Source of the DNA: Jatrophihabitans sp.
GTDB lineage: Bacteria > Actinomycetota > Actinomycetes > Mycobacteriales > Jatrophihabitantaceae
Reading direction: 5' to 3'
Length of the DNA stretch: 57,513 bases
Assembly (NCBI GenBank): GCA_025963285.1
Contig: JAOPUX010000148.1
Coordinates: 1 to 57,513 of the forward strand
Shown here: positions 49,918 through 57,513 of the stretch, one piece after another
Numbering within the stretch: position 1 is the stretch's first letter
Layout: the number at the start of each line of letters is the position of its first letter
Program-made: the position numbers and the translations under genes
Notes under the pieces: generated by a model
The model's database searches: none
What the model saw: only the letters and a program-made list of their open reading frames with translations
What the model was told of the DNA's origin: nothing

Positions 49918-51230
49918 CCGGCAGCCTCCACGGCGCCCAGGGCGGCAAGTGGAGCGGTGATCGTGGCAGCGTCGCCCACGATCACCCCGGTGAGCTCGGA
50001 CGGCGCGAAGAAGCGTGCTGCGGCGGCCGAGACCTCGTCCACGCCGAGGGCGAGCAGCCGAGCCGGGTGGTCGATCACCCAGTCCAGGCCGAGGCCGAAG
50101 GCCGACAGCGCCGAGAGCGTGGAGGCCAGCCCCGCCTGGGTGGCGGTCGAGAGGGCCAGCGTGCCGATGGCGTACTGCCGCACCGCGTCGACCTCGTCCT
50201 GGGTCACGGGCAGCGACGCGATCCTGCCCAGCTCGTAGGTCGTCTCCAGCAGCGACGGCCCGGTGACCTCGGTGGCCACCTCAACGTCGAACATCAGCGT
50301 CGAGCCGAGCACGTGGTGATCGATGCGGCTGTGCGGGCCGTAGGTGTAGCCCTTGTCCTCGCGGATGTTCTCGGTCCAACGCGAGGAGAAGTAGCCCCCG
50401 AAGATCAGGTTCGCCAGCTGCAGCGCCGGGAAGCCGGCGTCGGAGCGGCCAAGCGCCATTCGGCCCAGCCGCAGCGAGGACTGCACCGATCCGGGACGGT
50501 CGATGATCAGCAGTGGGCCGGCCGGCGGGGTGGGCAGCGCCGCGACGTCGGGGGCCGGGCAGGCGCCTGTCCACGGCGCCAGGGTGGCCTCCACCTGGTC
50601 GAGCACGGCGTCGGTGACGATGTCGCCGACCACCACGAGCACCGCCCCGGCAGGGCGCACCCGGGCGGCGTGCAGAGCGCGGGCGTCGTCGGCCGTCGCC
50701 GCCTGGATCGCCTCGGGCAGCGGCAGGTCGAGCGCATAGGGGTGCGCGCCCCACATCCGGACAGCCAGCGCCTCGGCCGCCACCGTGCCGGCCCGGGAGC
50801 GGGCGATCGTCAGCTTCTCGACGAGCCGCTCCTGCTCGGTGGCCACCTCGTCCGCGGCGTAGGTCGGCTCGATGAGCACCGTCCGCAGCAGGTCGAGCAG
50901 CGGCTGCAGGGCGGTGGCCAGCACGTTGCCGGTGATGATCAGCCGGTCGGAGTCGACCCCGACGTTGAGGTAGGCACCGAGAGCCTGCACGGCCGCGGCG
51001 AGGCCGGCGCGGTCGAGTGAACCTGCTCCGGTGAGCATCGTGTCCGACAGCAGCGCGGCGTGGGCCGGGTGGCTCGCCTCTGCTGACAGGAACGGGATGC
51101 GCAGCCGCACCTCGGCCAGCGGAACCCCGGGCTTGGCCACGGCCAGCACCCGCAGCCCGTTGGGCAGCGTTCGCTCGGCAACGGCGAGGGCAGCGGCCGG
51201 GCGCGGTTCGGTGAGGGCGGGAACCGTCAT
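49914..51230 (-). CDS. M16 peptidase, non-catalytic subunit
   Basis: 438 residues, M16 fold without HxxEH: the equivalent place reads ASHPAHAALLSDTML. It keeps the R/Y pair region RWTENIREDKGYTYG that completes the active site of the partner. It pairs with the HxxEH-bearing protein just upstream, as in processing peptidases (MPP-like) and PqqF-type pairs. The stop and start overlap both neighbours (ATGA, GTGA). Confidence 0.88.
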   Translation of the reverse strand: MTVPALTEPRPAAALAVAERTLPNGLRVLAVAKPGVPLAEVRLRIPFLSAEASHPAHAALLSDTMLTGAGSLDRAGLAAAVQALGAYLNVGVDSDRLIITGNVLATALQPLLDLLRTVLIEPTYAADEVATEQERLVEKLTIARSRAGTVAAEALAVRMWGAHPYALDLPLPEAIQAATADDARALHAARVRPAGAVLVVVGDIVTDAVLDQVEATLAPWTGACPAPDVAALPTPPAGPLLIIDRPGSVQSSLRLGRMALGRSDAGFPALQLANLIFGGYFSSRWTENIREDKGYTYGPHSRIDHHVLGSTLMFDVEVATEVTGPSLLETTYELGRIASLPVTQDEVDAVRQYAIGTLALSTATQAGLASTLSALSAFGLGLDWVIDHPARLLALGVDEVSAAAARFFAPSELTGVIVGDAATITAPLAALGAVEAAG

Positions 51231-52534
51231 CGGGCACCTCCCGCGATCAGTTCGAGCACGGCTCGTCGATTGGGGGTCAGCCCGGCGGCCGCGCGCCGGA
51301 TCTCGTCGTCGGTGACGGCGAGCAGCCGCTGTGGCAGCTCGGCGATCATCTCGGCCCGGCCATAGATCAACTCGAACTTCGCGAACTCCAGGGTGCGAGA
51401 GATGACGGCGTCGAGCTCGCGGAACATCACGCTGAGCAGCCGGGTGCGGACCCGGTCGAGCTCGCCATCCTCCAGACCATTGTCGGCGATGCGCTGCAGC
51501 TCCTCGTCGATCGCGCGCAGGATCGCCTCCAGCGACTCGGCCTGGGGGTAGTGCGCGGTGATCGTGAAGGCGGTGGGGTCGCGCTCGTCGAAGGGATCGC
51601 CGAACTCCCCGAGGTAGGCGCCGATGTCGGTGACGAGGTGGTCGCGCTGCACGAGCCGCCGCTGCAGCCGGGAGGCGTCACCGTCGCTGAGCACCACGGC
51701 CAGCAGCACGTGGGCCAGGTGCTCCTGCAGCGAGCCCACCGGATCGGGGTTGCGGTAGCCGATGGCCACAGCGGGGATCGGCGCGTGGGCGTCGTCATGG
51801 GTGGAGCGGCGCTCGGCCGTCAGGGGTGGCTCGGCGAAGCTCGGACGGAGCGGAGCGGGCCGCTTCGTCACGCTCGCGAAGTGCTTCTCGATCAGTGCCA
51901 TGGTCTCGTCGGCGTCGAGGTCACCGCCGACCGCCAGTACCGCGTTGGCCGGCGCGTAGTAGGTGTCGAAGAAGTCCGCGGCGTCCTCGACGGTCGCGCT
52001 CTCGAGATCCTCGAACCCGCCGTACCCGTTGTGCGAGTTGGCGAAGGTGTCGAAGAGGACGGCCGGCAGGTAGATCCACGGGAAGCCGCCGTAGGGGCGG
52101 TTCATGACATTGACCCGGATCTCGTTCTTGACCACGTCGAGCTGGTTGGCCAGGTTCTCGGCCGTAATCCGCGGCGAGTGCATGCGGTCGGCTTCGAGGA
52201 AGAGACCCCGTTCTAGGGCGTTGGACGGCAGCGCCTCGAAGTAGTTGGTGTAGTCGAAGTGGGTGGAGCCGTTGAAGGTGCCGCCCGAGGACTGGACGTA
52301 GCGGAAGTGCTCGAGCTTCTCCAGGTTCGCCGAGCCCTGGAACATCAGGTGCTCGAAGAGGTGGGCGAAGCCGGTGCGCCCCTCGGGTTCGGAGCGGATG
52401 CCGACGTCATAGAGCACCGCGACACCCACCACGGGAGCCGAGCGGTCCGGAGCCAGCACCACCCGCAGTCCGTTGTCCAGGGTGTGGTGGACGAGTTCGA
52501 AGGACGGCGACGGGATCGTGGTCAGCTGCGGCAC
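51227..52534 (-). CDS. M16 zinc peptidase, catalytic subunit
   Basis: 435 residues. The inverted zinc motif is GFAHLFEHLMFQGSANL (HxxEH), with the second Glu ligand about 75 residues on in ANQLDVVKNEIRVN. GTG 52534 has TAGGGT (52546-52541) at N6, so it is the leaderless head of the three-gene operon M16-M16-nudC. The substrate is unknown. Confidence 0.93.
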   Translation of the reverse strand: MPQLTTIPSPSFELVHHTLDNGLRVVLAPDRSAPVVGVAVLYDVGIRSEPEGRTGFAHLFEHLMFQGSANLEKLEHFRYVQSSGGTFNGSTHFDYTNYFEALPSNALERGLFLEADRMHSPRITAENLANQLDVVKNEIRVNVMNRPYGGFPWIYLPAVLFDTFANSHNGYGGFEDLESATVEDAADFFDTYYAPANAVLAVGGDLDADETMALIEKHFASVTKRPAPLRPSFAEPPLTAERRSTHDDAHAPIPAVAIGYRNPDPVGSLQEHLAHVLLAVVLSDGDASRLQRRLVQRDHLVTDIGAYLGEFGDPFDERDPTAFTITAHYPQAESLEAILRAIDEELQRIADNGLEDGELDRVRTRLLSVMFRELDAVISRTLEFAKFELIYGRAEMIAELPQRLLAVTDDEIRRAAAGLTPNRRAVLELIAGGAR

Positions 52535-52570
52535 CCCTCCACCCTAGGACCAGGGCGGTTACCAGGTCCG

Positions 52571-53971
52571 TCAGCCGCGCAGGCCGGGCCGTCCCAGAGC
52601 CGCGACTCTGCCCCAGAGCAGCCCCGCCGCCTCAGCGCCCTTGTAGAGCATCGAGACGGTGACCTTCTCGTTCGGCGCGTGGATCTGGTCGTCGGGCAGC
52701 CCCACCCCGAGGAAGACGAGCGGTGCCCCGATGATCGTCTGGATCGCAGCCTCGGGACCGCTACCGCCCTCGCGGGTGGGCAGCACGGGCAGGCCGTCGA
52801 AGGCCTCGCTGATGGCGGCGGTGAGCGCCTCGTACGCCGGCGTGCCGAGAGGCACCAGGCACGGCGCCACGCCCTCACCCTCCCACTCGACGCTGGCCTC
52901 GATACCGGCCGGGGTGTGCGCCGCGATGAAGGCCTCGACGGCAGCAGTGATCGCGCGAGGGTCCTGGTTGGCCACCAGCCGGAAGGAGAGCTTGACGAAG
53001 GCGTCGCTCGGCACGATCGTCTTGCCGCCGGAACCCTGGTAGCCGCCGCCGATGCCGTTGACCTCGGCGGTCGGGCGGGCGCCGACCCGCTCCAGGGTGC
53101 TGAAGCCGCTCTCTCCGGCCAGCGCCCGGGAGTGCGTGACGGCGAGGAACTCGGTGTCGTTCACCGGAACGCGGGCGAAGAGGTCGCGCTCCTCCGCGGT
53201 GAGCTCCAGGACGTCGTCGTAGAAGCCGGGCACCTGCACCCGGCCGGTCTCGTCGTGCAGCGCCGCGGCGAGCCGGGCGATGGCGGTGGCCGGGTTCGGA
53301 ATCGCTCCGCCGAAGACGCCGGAGTGCAGATCCATGTCCGGGCCGTGGAAGGTGACGGTGCAGACGACGAGTCCGCGCATGCCGGTGACCGTGCTCGGGA
53401 CATCCGGCGCGACCATGCCCGTGTCGGTGATCACGACGATGTCGGCATCCAGCCGGGCACGCCGTTCGGTGAGCATGCCCGCGAAGTTGGGTGAGCCGGA
53501 CTCTTCCTCGCCCTCGATCAGCAGCTTGAGGGTGACGGCCGGGGTGTCGCGGCCAGTCGCGGCCAGGTGCGCGCGAAGGCCCAGCAGATGGAAGAGCAGC
53601 TGCCCCTTGTCGTCGGAGGCACCGCGGGCACGCAGCACGTCACCGTCGATCGTCGGGTCGAAGGGGTCGGTGTTCCAGAGCTCGAGCGGATCAACCGGCT
53701 GGACGTCGTGGTGGCCGTAGACGAGCACCACCGGCGCGTCGGGTTCAGCACTCGGCCACTCCGCGAAGACGGTGGGCAGCCCGGCGGTGGGCCAGATCTC
53801 AACGGTCGGGAAACCGGTGCGGCGCGCCGCCTCGGCGAACCATTCGGCGCTGCGCGCCACATCGCCGTGGTGCTCGGGCTGGGCGCTGATGCCGGGGATG
53901 CGGAGCCAGGCGTCGAGGTCGTCGAGCAGATCCTGGCGATGGTCGGTCACGAATTCGCGCACTGTCGTCAC
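52571..53971 (-). CDS. M20 family dipeptidase
   Basis: 466 residues from GTG 53971 (TATCGT at 53984-53979, N7). Metal ligands: His in VYGHHDVQP, Asp in RGASDDKGQLLFHL, the Glu pair in IEGEEESGS, Asp in VITDTGM and the late His in DQIHAPNEKV. The lid domain includes DMDLHSGVFGGAIPNP. It is a cytosolic cysteinylglycine/dipeptide hydrolase relative of PepV/CNDP. The long minus-strand frame before the GTG is a shadow of the divergent gene. Confidence 0.93.
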   Translation of the reverse strand: MTTVREFVTDHRQDLLDDLDAWLRIPGISAQPEHHGDVARSAEWFAEAARRTGFPTVEIWPTAGLPTVFAEWPSAEPDAPVVLVYGHHDVQPVDPLELWNTDPFDPTIDGDVLRARGASDDKGQLLFHLLGLRAHLAATGRDTPAVTLKLLIEGEEESGSPNFAGMLTERRARLDADIVVITDTGMVAPDVPSTVTGMRGLVVCTVTFHGPDMDLHSGVFGGAIPNPATAIARLAAALHDETGRVQVPGFYDDVLELTAEERDLFARVPVNDTEFLAVTHSRALAGESGFSTLERVGARPTAEVNGIGGGYQGSGGKTIVPSDAFVKLSFRLVANQDPRAITAAVEAFIAAHTPAGIEASVEWEGEGVAPCLVPLGTPAYEALTAAISEAFDGLPVLPTREGGSGPEAAIQTIIGAPLVFLGVGLPDDQIHAPNEKVTVSMLYKGAEAAGLLWGRVAALGRPGLRG

Positions 53972-53978
53972 CCGCCCG

Positions 53979-53988
53979 ACGATAGCCT
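53979..53988. promoter_or_regulatory. Palindromic bidirectional leaderless promoter (M20/sarcosine oxidase-like)
   Basis: ACGATAGCCT is A-N3-TA-N3-T. Plus TAGCCT (53983-53988) is 7 nt from ATG 53996; minus TATCGT (53984-53979) is 7 nt from GTG 53971. Confidence 0.65.
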
Positions 53989-53995
53989 GCGGGAC

Positions 53996-55135
53996 ATGGC
54001 CGAGAACGTCGACGTCGTGATCATCGGGGCCGGGCTGATGGGCGCGGCCGCTGCCTGGGCTACGTCCCGCCGCGGCCGCGAGGTGGTGGTGGTCGAGCAG
54101 TTCGGCACGCGGCACAGCAACGGCAGCTCGCACGGCAGCGCCCGGATCGTGCGGCGCGCCTACGGCGACGGGCTCTACGTCGGGCTCACCGGGCGGGCGT
54201 TCGAGCTCTGGGGCGAGCTCGAGCAGCAGAGCGGCCGCACGCTGCTGCGGATGCTCGGCGGCCTTGACTTCGGCACCAACCGGCACGTGCCGACCGTCGC
54301 TGCGCTGCTGCACGAGCACGGTGTCGAGCACGAGGTGCTGCCCGCGGACGAGGCGGCGGCACGCTGGCCCGGCATGCGCTTCGAGGGTGAGGTGATCTTC
54401 CATCCGCAGGCCGGCGCGGTGGACACCCAGTCGGCGGTCGACGCCTTCCTGGCGATGGCCGAGACGTGCGGAGCCGTCGTGCGCACGGGGCTGGCAGCCG
54501 CCTCGATCGAGACCCACGCCGACCACGCGATCGTCACGCTCGGTGACGGGTCCCAGCTGCGCGCCGCGACCGTGGTGGTGGCGGCCGGCGCCTGGGTCGG
54601 CCCGCTGGCCGGGCACCTCGTGCCCCTGCCGCCGCTGCGGGTGACGCAGCAGCAGATCTTCCACTTCCCCCGGCTCGACCAGGCTGCACCGCCCTGGCCG
54701 AGCGTCATCCACGAGGGCCGACGGCCGATCTATCACCTGGCCGGCGGACGCGACGGTGGTCCGGGTGACGACCGCAAGATCGGCGAGCACGACGGCGGCG
54801 GCAGCACCACGGCGGCGACCCGCAGCGGCGAGATCGACCCGGGTTCGCGGGCGCGCGTGATCGAGTACGTCCGCGACTGGCTGCCGGGCCTCGACCCGAC
54901 GCCACGGGCCGAGGCCACCTGCCTCTACACCGAGACGCCCACCGAGGACTTCATCCTCGACCGGGTCGGGCCGCTCGTGATCAGCTCACCCTGCTCGGGG
55001 CACGGCGCCAAGTTTGCCCCGCTGATCGGCGAGCTGACCGCGGACCTCGTCACCGGGACCGGGGCCGGGACGGTGCCCGACCGCTTCCGCCTCGCCTCGC
55101 ACGCCACCGCCGCCCCGGCGAGCGTCTCGCTCTAG
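53996..55135 (+). CDS. Monomeric sarcosine oxidase/N-methyltryptophan oxidase-like
   Basis: 379 residues, FAD-dependent DAO fold. The N-terminal dinucleotide motif is VVIIGAGLMGAAAAWATSRRGREVVVVEQF, followed by NGSSHGSARIVRRAYGD, the R-R-A-Y stretch typical of MSOX. The covalent FAD Cys site is in SSPCSGHGAKFAPLIGELTADL. It oxidises N-methyl amines with H2O2 release. The leaderless start at ATG 53996 is from the bidirectional promoter. The substrate is not defined. Confidence 0.9.
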   Translation: MAENVDVVIIGAGLMGAAAAWATSRRGREVVVVEQFGTRHSNGSSHGSARIVRRAYGDGLYVGLTGRAFELWGELEQQSGRTLLRMLGGLDFGTNRHVPTVAALLHEHGVEHEVLPADEAAARWPGMRFEGEVIFHPQAGAVDTQSAVDAFLAMAETCGAVVRTGLAAASIETHADHAIVTLGDGSQLRAATVVVAAGAWVGPLAGHLVPLPPLRVTQQQIFHFPRLDQAAPPWPSVIHEGRRPIYHLAGGRDGGPGDDRKIGEHDGGGSTTAATRSGEIDPGSRARVIEYVRDWLPGLDPTPRAEATCLYTETPTEDFILDRVGPLVISSPCSGHGAKFAPLIGELTADLVTGTGAGTVPDRFRLASHATAAPASVSL

Positions 55136-55157
55136 CCGGGCGGCGGTTCAGCAGCAG

Positions 55158-56102
55158 TCAGTGCTTCGGCGGGATGTAGTTCCCGACCGCGCCCTTCTGC
55201 GTGATCGCGATGGGGTTGCCTGCACCGGAGACCATGGTGGTGAGCAGCGAGCTGACGTCGCCCCCGCTGCCCACGCACGAGGTGAAGGCCGGGATGTCCA
55301 CCGTGCCACGAAGCACGTTGGGCAGGTCGGTGTTGTACGGCAGGTAGATCGTGCGTGGCTCACGCAGCCCGGCCTTGTACCGGCCCGACGGGGCGGTGAG
55401 CGCCATCGTGGCGGGGGTGGCGGTGTGGCAGTCCGCGCCCACGTCGACGCTCTGCTTGTCGACCTCGACGTCGGAGATGCGGATGTCGACGTTGCCGGTG
55501 AGGTGCGGCTGCTCGGCGTAGTACCAGTTGCCGTTCGCGGTGTCGGCGCTGTTGGTGAACGCCCAGTTCAGCGACAGCGGCACCAGCTGCCCGTGCGAGC
55601 GGAGCTGGGTGATGTGCACGATGGCCGTGACCGGCAGCAGGCCGAAGCCCAGGGCTGCGACATGGATCGCGGGGAACTCGCCGAACGGCTGCGCCGAGCC
55701 CTTCGGCGAGCCGATGTAGAGGCGCCCCGTGGTGTCGGCCCAGACGAGCGGGTTGGGCTGCGGGCGCACGGCCAGGTGCAGGTCGGCCAGCACCGACACC
55801 CGCGGGATGTCTACGCGGACCTCGGCCCGCTTGACGTCCTGTGAGCCGGTGGCCCGCAGCCCCTGCCGCTGATAGCCCGCCGGCAGGGGTGGGTAGCCCG
55901 AGCTCTTCTTCGCGGCCCGCCCCGCCGTCGCGATCTTCGCCGCCGTCGCGGCGGGTTGGCGAGCCTGCGCGGCTGCCTTCCGCGCGGACAGCGTCGGGTC
56001 GAACTGTGCCGCTCCGGCCGTCGCCGCGGCGGCAACGCAGACGGCAGCGAGCACGAGCAGGGTGAGACCCTGACCGTGCCGCCGCCGAGGAGCGCCTCTC
56101 AC
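55158..56102 (-). CDS. Secreted protein A (paralogue of the next gene)
   Basis: 314 residues from GTG 56102. A basic start and a hydrophobic segment (GLTLLVLAAVCVAAAATAGAA, about 10-30) indicate export; an Ala/Lys-rich stretch follows (about 35-65). The C-terminal half contains VGADCHTATPATM then GTVDIPAFTSC ... SGAGNPIAI, a module shared with protein B, with two Cys likely paired. It is 2 nt downstream of protein B, hence an operon. No known family assigned; DUF6801-like is possible. Confidence 0.75.
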   Translation of the reverse strand: MRGAPRRRHGQGLTLLVLAAVCVAAAATAGAAQFDPTLSARKAAAQARQPAATAAKIATAGRAAKKSSGYPPLPAGYQRQGLRATGSQDVKRAEVRVDIPRVSVLADLHLAVRPQPNPLVWADTTGRLYIGSPKGSAQPFGEFPAIHVAALGFGLLPVTAIVHITQLRSHGQLVPLSLNWAFTNSADTANGNWYYAEQPHLTGNVDIRISDVEVDKQSVDVGADCHTATPATMALTAPSGRYKAGLREPRTIYLPYNTDLPNVLRGTVDIPAFTSCVGSGGDVSSLLTTMVSGAGNPIAITQKGAVGNYIPPKH

Positions 56103-56104
56103 CG

Positions 56105-56725
56105 TCAGCCCGCGACCTGACGTCCGTTGGCCAGCGTGAGCGACACCGTGTTGCCCGGACCTGCAAGCAATGCGTTGAGCAGGAACGTGGTCAGCCCGCA
56201 GTTGGCGAACTTCCCGATCGTGTAGGTGCCGGTGAGCGTGCCGCCCTTCACCACGCTGAACTTGCCGGAGACCGTCATCGTCACGGGGTCGGCCGTCTGG
56301 CACTTGGTGCCGACCGGAACCGGAAGGCCGAGCACGGTGACGTTGCTCAGCTTCACGTAGTAGGAGGCGGTTGCGTTGATCTTCGGCTTGGGGTTGGAGA
56401 CCAGCGAGCCGGTGGTGGCCTTGGCCGCCACGAAGGTCACCGTGCCCGAGGTCGGCAGCAGGCCGAGGGCATTGAACGACGTCGTGGCCGGCGGGAGGTT
56501 CAGCGAGCCGCTGAACTTGCCGGAGCTGGCTATGGTCGTGGAGAGTACGGCCGGCCCGAGAGTGATCGACGATTTGGTCTTGGCCACCGTCGTGGAGCCG
56601 GTGACGTCGTAGGCGACGTGCAGGGCTGCGGCGTCGGCGGCAGGCGCGAGGGAGACCACCGCGGCGCCGAGGACGGCGGCGGTGGTGACAGCGAGCAGCA
56701 GACGACGAGGCGTCGGCAGGCGCAT
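56105..56725 (-). CDS. Secreted protein B (two-Cys beta domain)
   Basis: 206 residues from ATG 56725, chosen for AAGGAG 11 nt upstream. The signal peptide is PRRLLLAVTTAAVLGAAVVSLAPAADAA. The mature domain is beta-rich (repeated T/S/V/G), ending with VGTKCQTADPVTM, GTYTIGKFANC and LAGPGNTVSL, matching protein A. Probably extracellular or envelope-bound; function unknown. Confidence 0.78.
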   Translation of the reverse strand: MRLPTPRRLLLAVTTAAVLGAAVVSLAPAADAAALHVAYDVTGSTTVAKTKSSITLGPAVLSTTIASSGKFSGSLNLPPATTSFNALGLLPTSGTVTFVAAKATTGSLVSNPKPKINATASYYVKLSNVTVLGLPVPVGTKCQTADPVTMTVSGKFSVVKGGTLTGTYTIGKFANCGLTTFLLNALLAGPGNTVSLTLANGRQVAG

Positions 56726-56801
56726 GAGTAGCAACTCCTTGCTCGGGGGCAGGGTTGGCTCAGGTGGGGTGATGCGGGTCGGTGCGGACTTCGGACGTGC
56801 C

Positions 56802-56843
56802 GACGGCGCCGGTGACACCGAGCTCGGTATCACCGGCGCCGTC
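56802..56843 (-). terminator. Long hairpin downstream of secreted protein C
   Basis: A 14-bp perfect outer stem (56802-56815 with 56830-56843) and an inner 6-bp stem (56817-56828), 14 nt past the protein C stop on the minus strand. No T run. It separates protein C from the B-A operon. Confidence 0.75.
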
Positions 56844-56857
56844 TGGTCAGCTCCGGA

Positions 56858-57508
56858 TCAGGGGCTGGTGATGGAGAGCGGGTTGGTGGCCTTGGTGGAG
56901 GTCACGACCTTGTAGCTCGCCGCGAAGGACGCCTTGTCCTTGTTCTTGATCAGGCCGAAGCAGCCCGTCACCTTGGAGACGGTGAGGTTTGCCGCCGTCG
57001 CCTTGACCGCGAGGATCTGGGTCGAGTTCGTGTACGTGATCGGCACCGAGCCGGTGACGCTGAAGACGCAGGACGACTTGTCCGGGGTGCTGACCGTGGC
57101 GGCGGCTGCAGTCAGCGTGCCGGTGGTGACGCCGGACTTGTAAGAGACGGCGTTCAGCTTCCACGTGCCCGAACCCTTGGGGTTGAGCTGGATGCCGAGC
57201 GGACCGACGCAGGTCTTCCACGTGGTGGACGAACCGGAGATCGAGGCGATGCCGGCACCTGCCTTGCCCTTGCCCACCTTCGCGGTGCTGCTCGCTGTTC
57301 CGGACTTGATGGTCAGCGTGAGGGCGGTGGTCTTGTCGACGTGGGTGATCTGCGGCGTCTTGCCCGTGGTCGTGCCCTTGAACGAGGCCGTGGCACCGGA
57401 CTTGGCGGTGCCTGCCTTGACAGTCCAGGTCGGGGTCGCGGCCGACGCCGAGATACCGAGCGCAAGCACTCCCGCGGCTGCGCCGGCGACGACGAGCGCC
57501 TTCGACAT
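56858..57508 (-). CDS. Secreted protein C
   Basis: 216 residues. The signal peptide (ALVVAGAAAGVLALGISASAA) gives a mature Thr/Ser/Lys-rich beta protein with three Cys (WKTCVGP, KSSCVFS, VTGCFGL). ATG 57508 is 5 nt from the window end, so its ribosome site is not visible. It resembles exported small domains common in actinomycetes; the family is not recognised. Lies upstream of the B-A pair on the same strand, separated by a strong hairpin. Confidence 0.78.
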   Translation of the reverse strand: MSKALVVAGAAAGVLALGISASAATPTWTVKAGTAKSGATASFKGTTTGKTPQITHVDKTTALTLTIKSGTASSTAKVGKGKAGAGIASISGSSTTWKTCVGPLGIQLNPKGSGTWKLNAVSYKSGVTTGTLTAAAATVSTPDKSSCVFSVTGSVPITYTNSTQILAVKATAANLTVSKVTGCFGLIKNKDKASFAASYKVVTSTKATNPLSITSP

Positions 57509-57513
57509 TTTCA

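Overview
The window is about 70% G+C chromosomal DNA from an actinomycete (Actinomycetota). The evidence is three-fold: two WhiB regulators (WhiB1 and WhiB7), Lsr2, mycoredoxin, nickel superoxide dismutase and a SigR/RsrA pair; many GTG starts; and many apparently leaderless genes, in which a TANNNT -10 box lies 6-7 nt before the start codon. From memory, gene order matches two conserved actinobacterial blocks. One is whiB1 - pdtaS - rsrA/sigR - SRAP - rsgA - hisN (about 7-22 kb, cf. M. tuberculosis Rv3219-Rv3228). The other is UPF0182 - PDZ protease - DUF2342 - ThiF-like - ABC1 kinase - whiB7 - uvrD2 - mycoredoxin - nudC (about 27-50 kb, cf. Rv3193c-Rv3199c). The genus cannot be fixed from this alone; a Frankiales/Jatrophihabitans/Sporichthya-like lineage is a guess.

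Layout. 0-1.9 kb: a left-edge patch of orphan genes (DUF4232, small membrane protein, DUF4304). 1.9-7.2 kb: malic enzyme, divergent sodX/sodN, an overlapping operon of histidine phosphatase, RsbW-type anti-sigma factor and SigF-type sigma factor, then a membrane protein and a diacylglycerol-kinase-like gene. 7.2-14 kb: whiB1, PdtaS-like kinase, a two-component pair facing a D,D-carboxypeptidase, rsrA-sigR and ybaK. 14-17 kb: a tightly overlapping SRAP - hydrolase - small membrane protein operon and rsgA, separated by a 63-bp tandem duplication where aroA might be expected. 17-20 kb: a 1062-residue secreted protein with alternating MBG-type modules. 20-27 kb: aminotransferase, hisN, a YbaK-like protein, CoA-binding protein, PEBP, a MarR/MFS divergon, lsr2, an aldo/keto reductase and initiator tRNA-Met. 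27-45 kb: the second conserved block, including a cluster of DnaA boxes at 34.4 kb, a hydroxyacid-oxoacid transhydrogenase, and whiB7 with a long attenuator leader. 45-57.5 kb: a MarR-ABC exporter operon (a fused, asymmetric double exporter), an M16-M16-nudC operon, an M20 dipeptidase divergent from a sarcosine-oxidase-like enzyme, and three secreted proteins at the right edge.

The genes form a housekeeping and stress-response neighbourhood. Redox control comes from SigR-RsrA, with a SigR-type promoter in front of sigR and another in front of mycoredoxin. Translation-stress resistance comes from the WhiB7 attenuator, cAMP-type control from a CRP-like box before whiB1, and general stress control from the SigF module. 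The most striking non-coding signals are three palindromic ANNNTANNNT elements in which one shared TA gives two divergent leaderless -10 boxes, the DnaA-box cluster far from any dnaA gene, and a SigR-type promoter positioned to make a near-leaderless, N-terminally extended SigR isoform.
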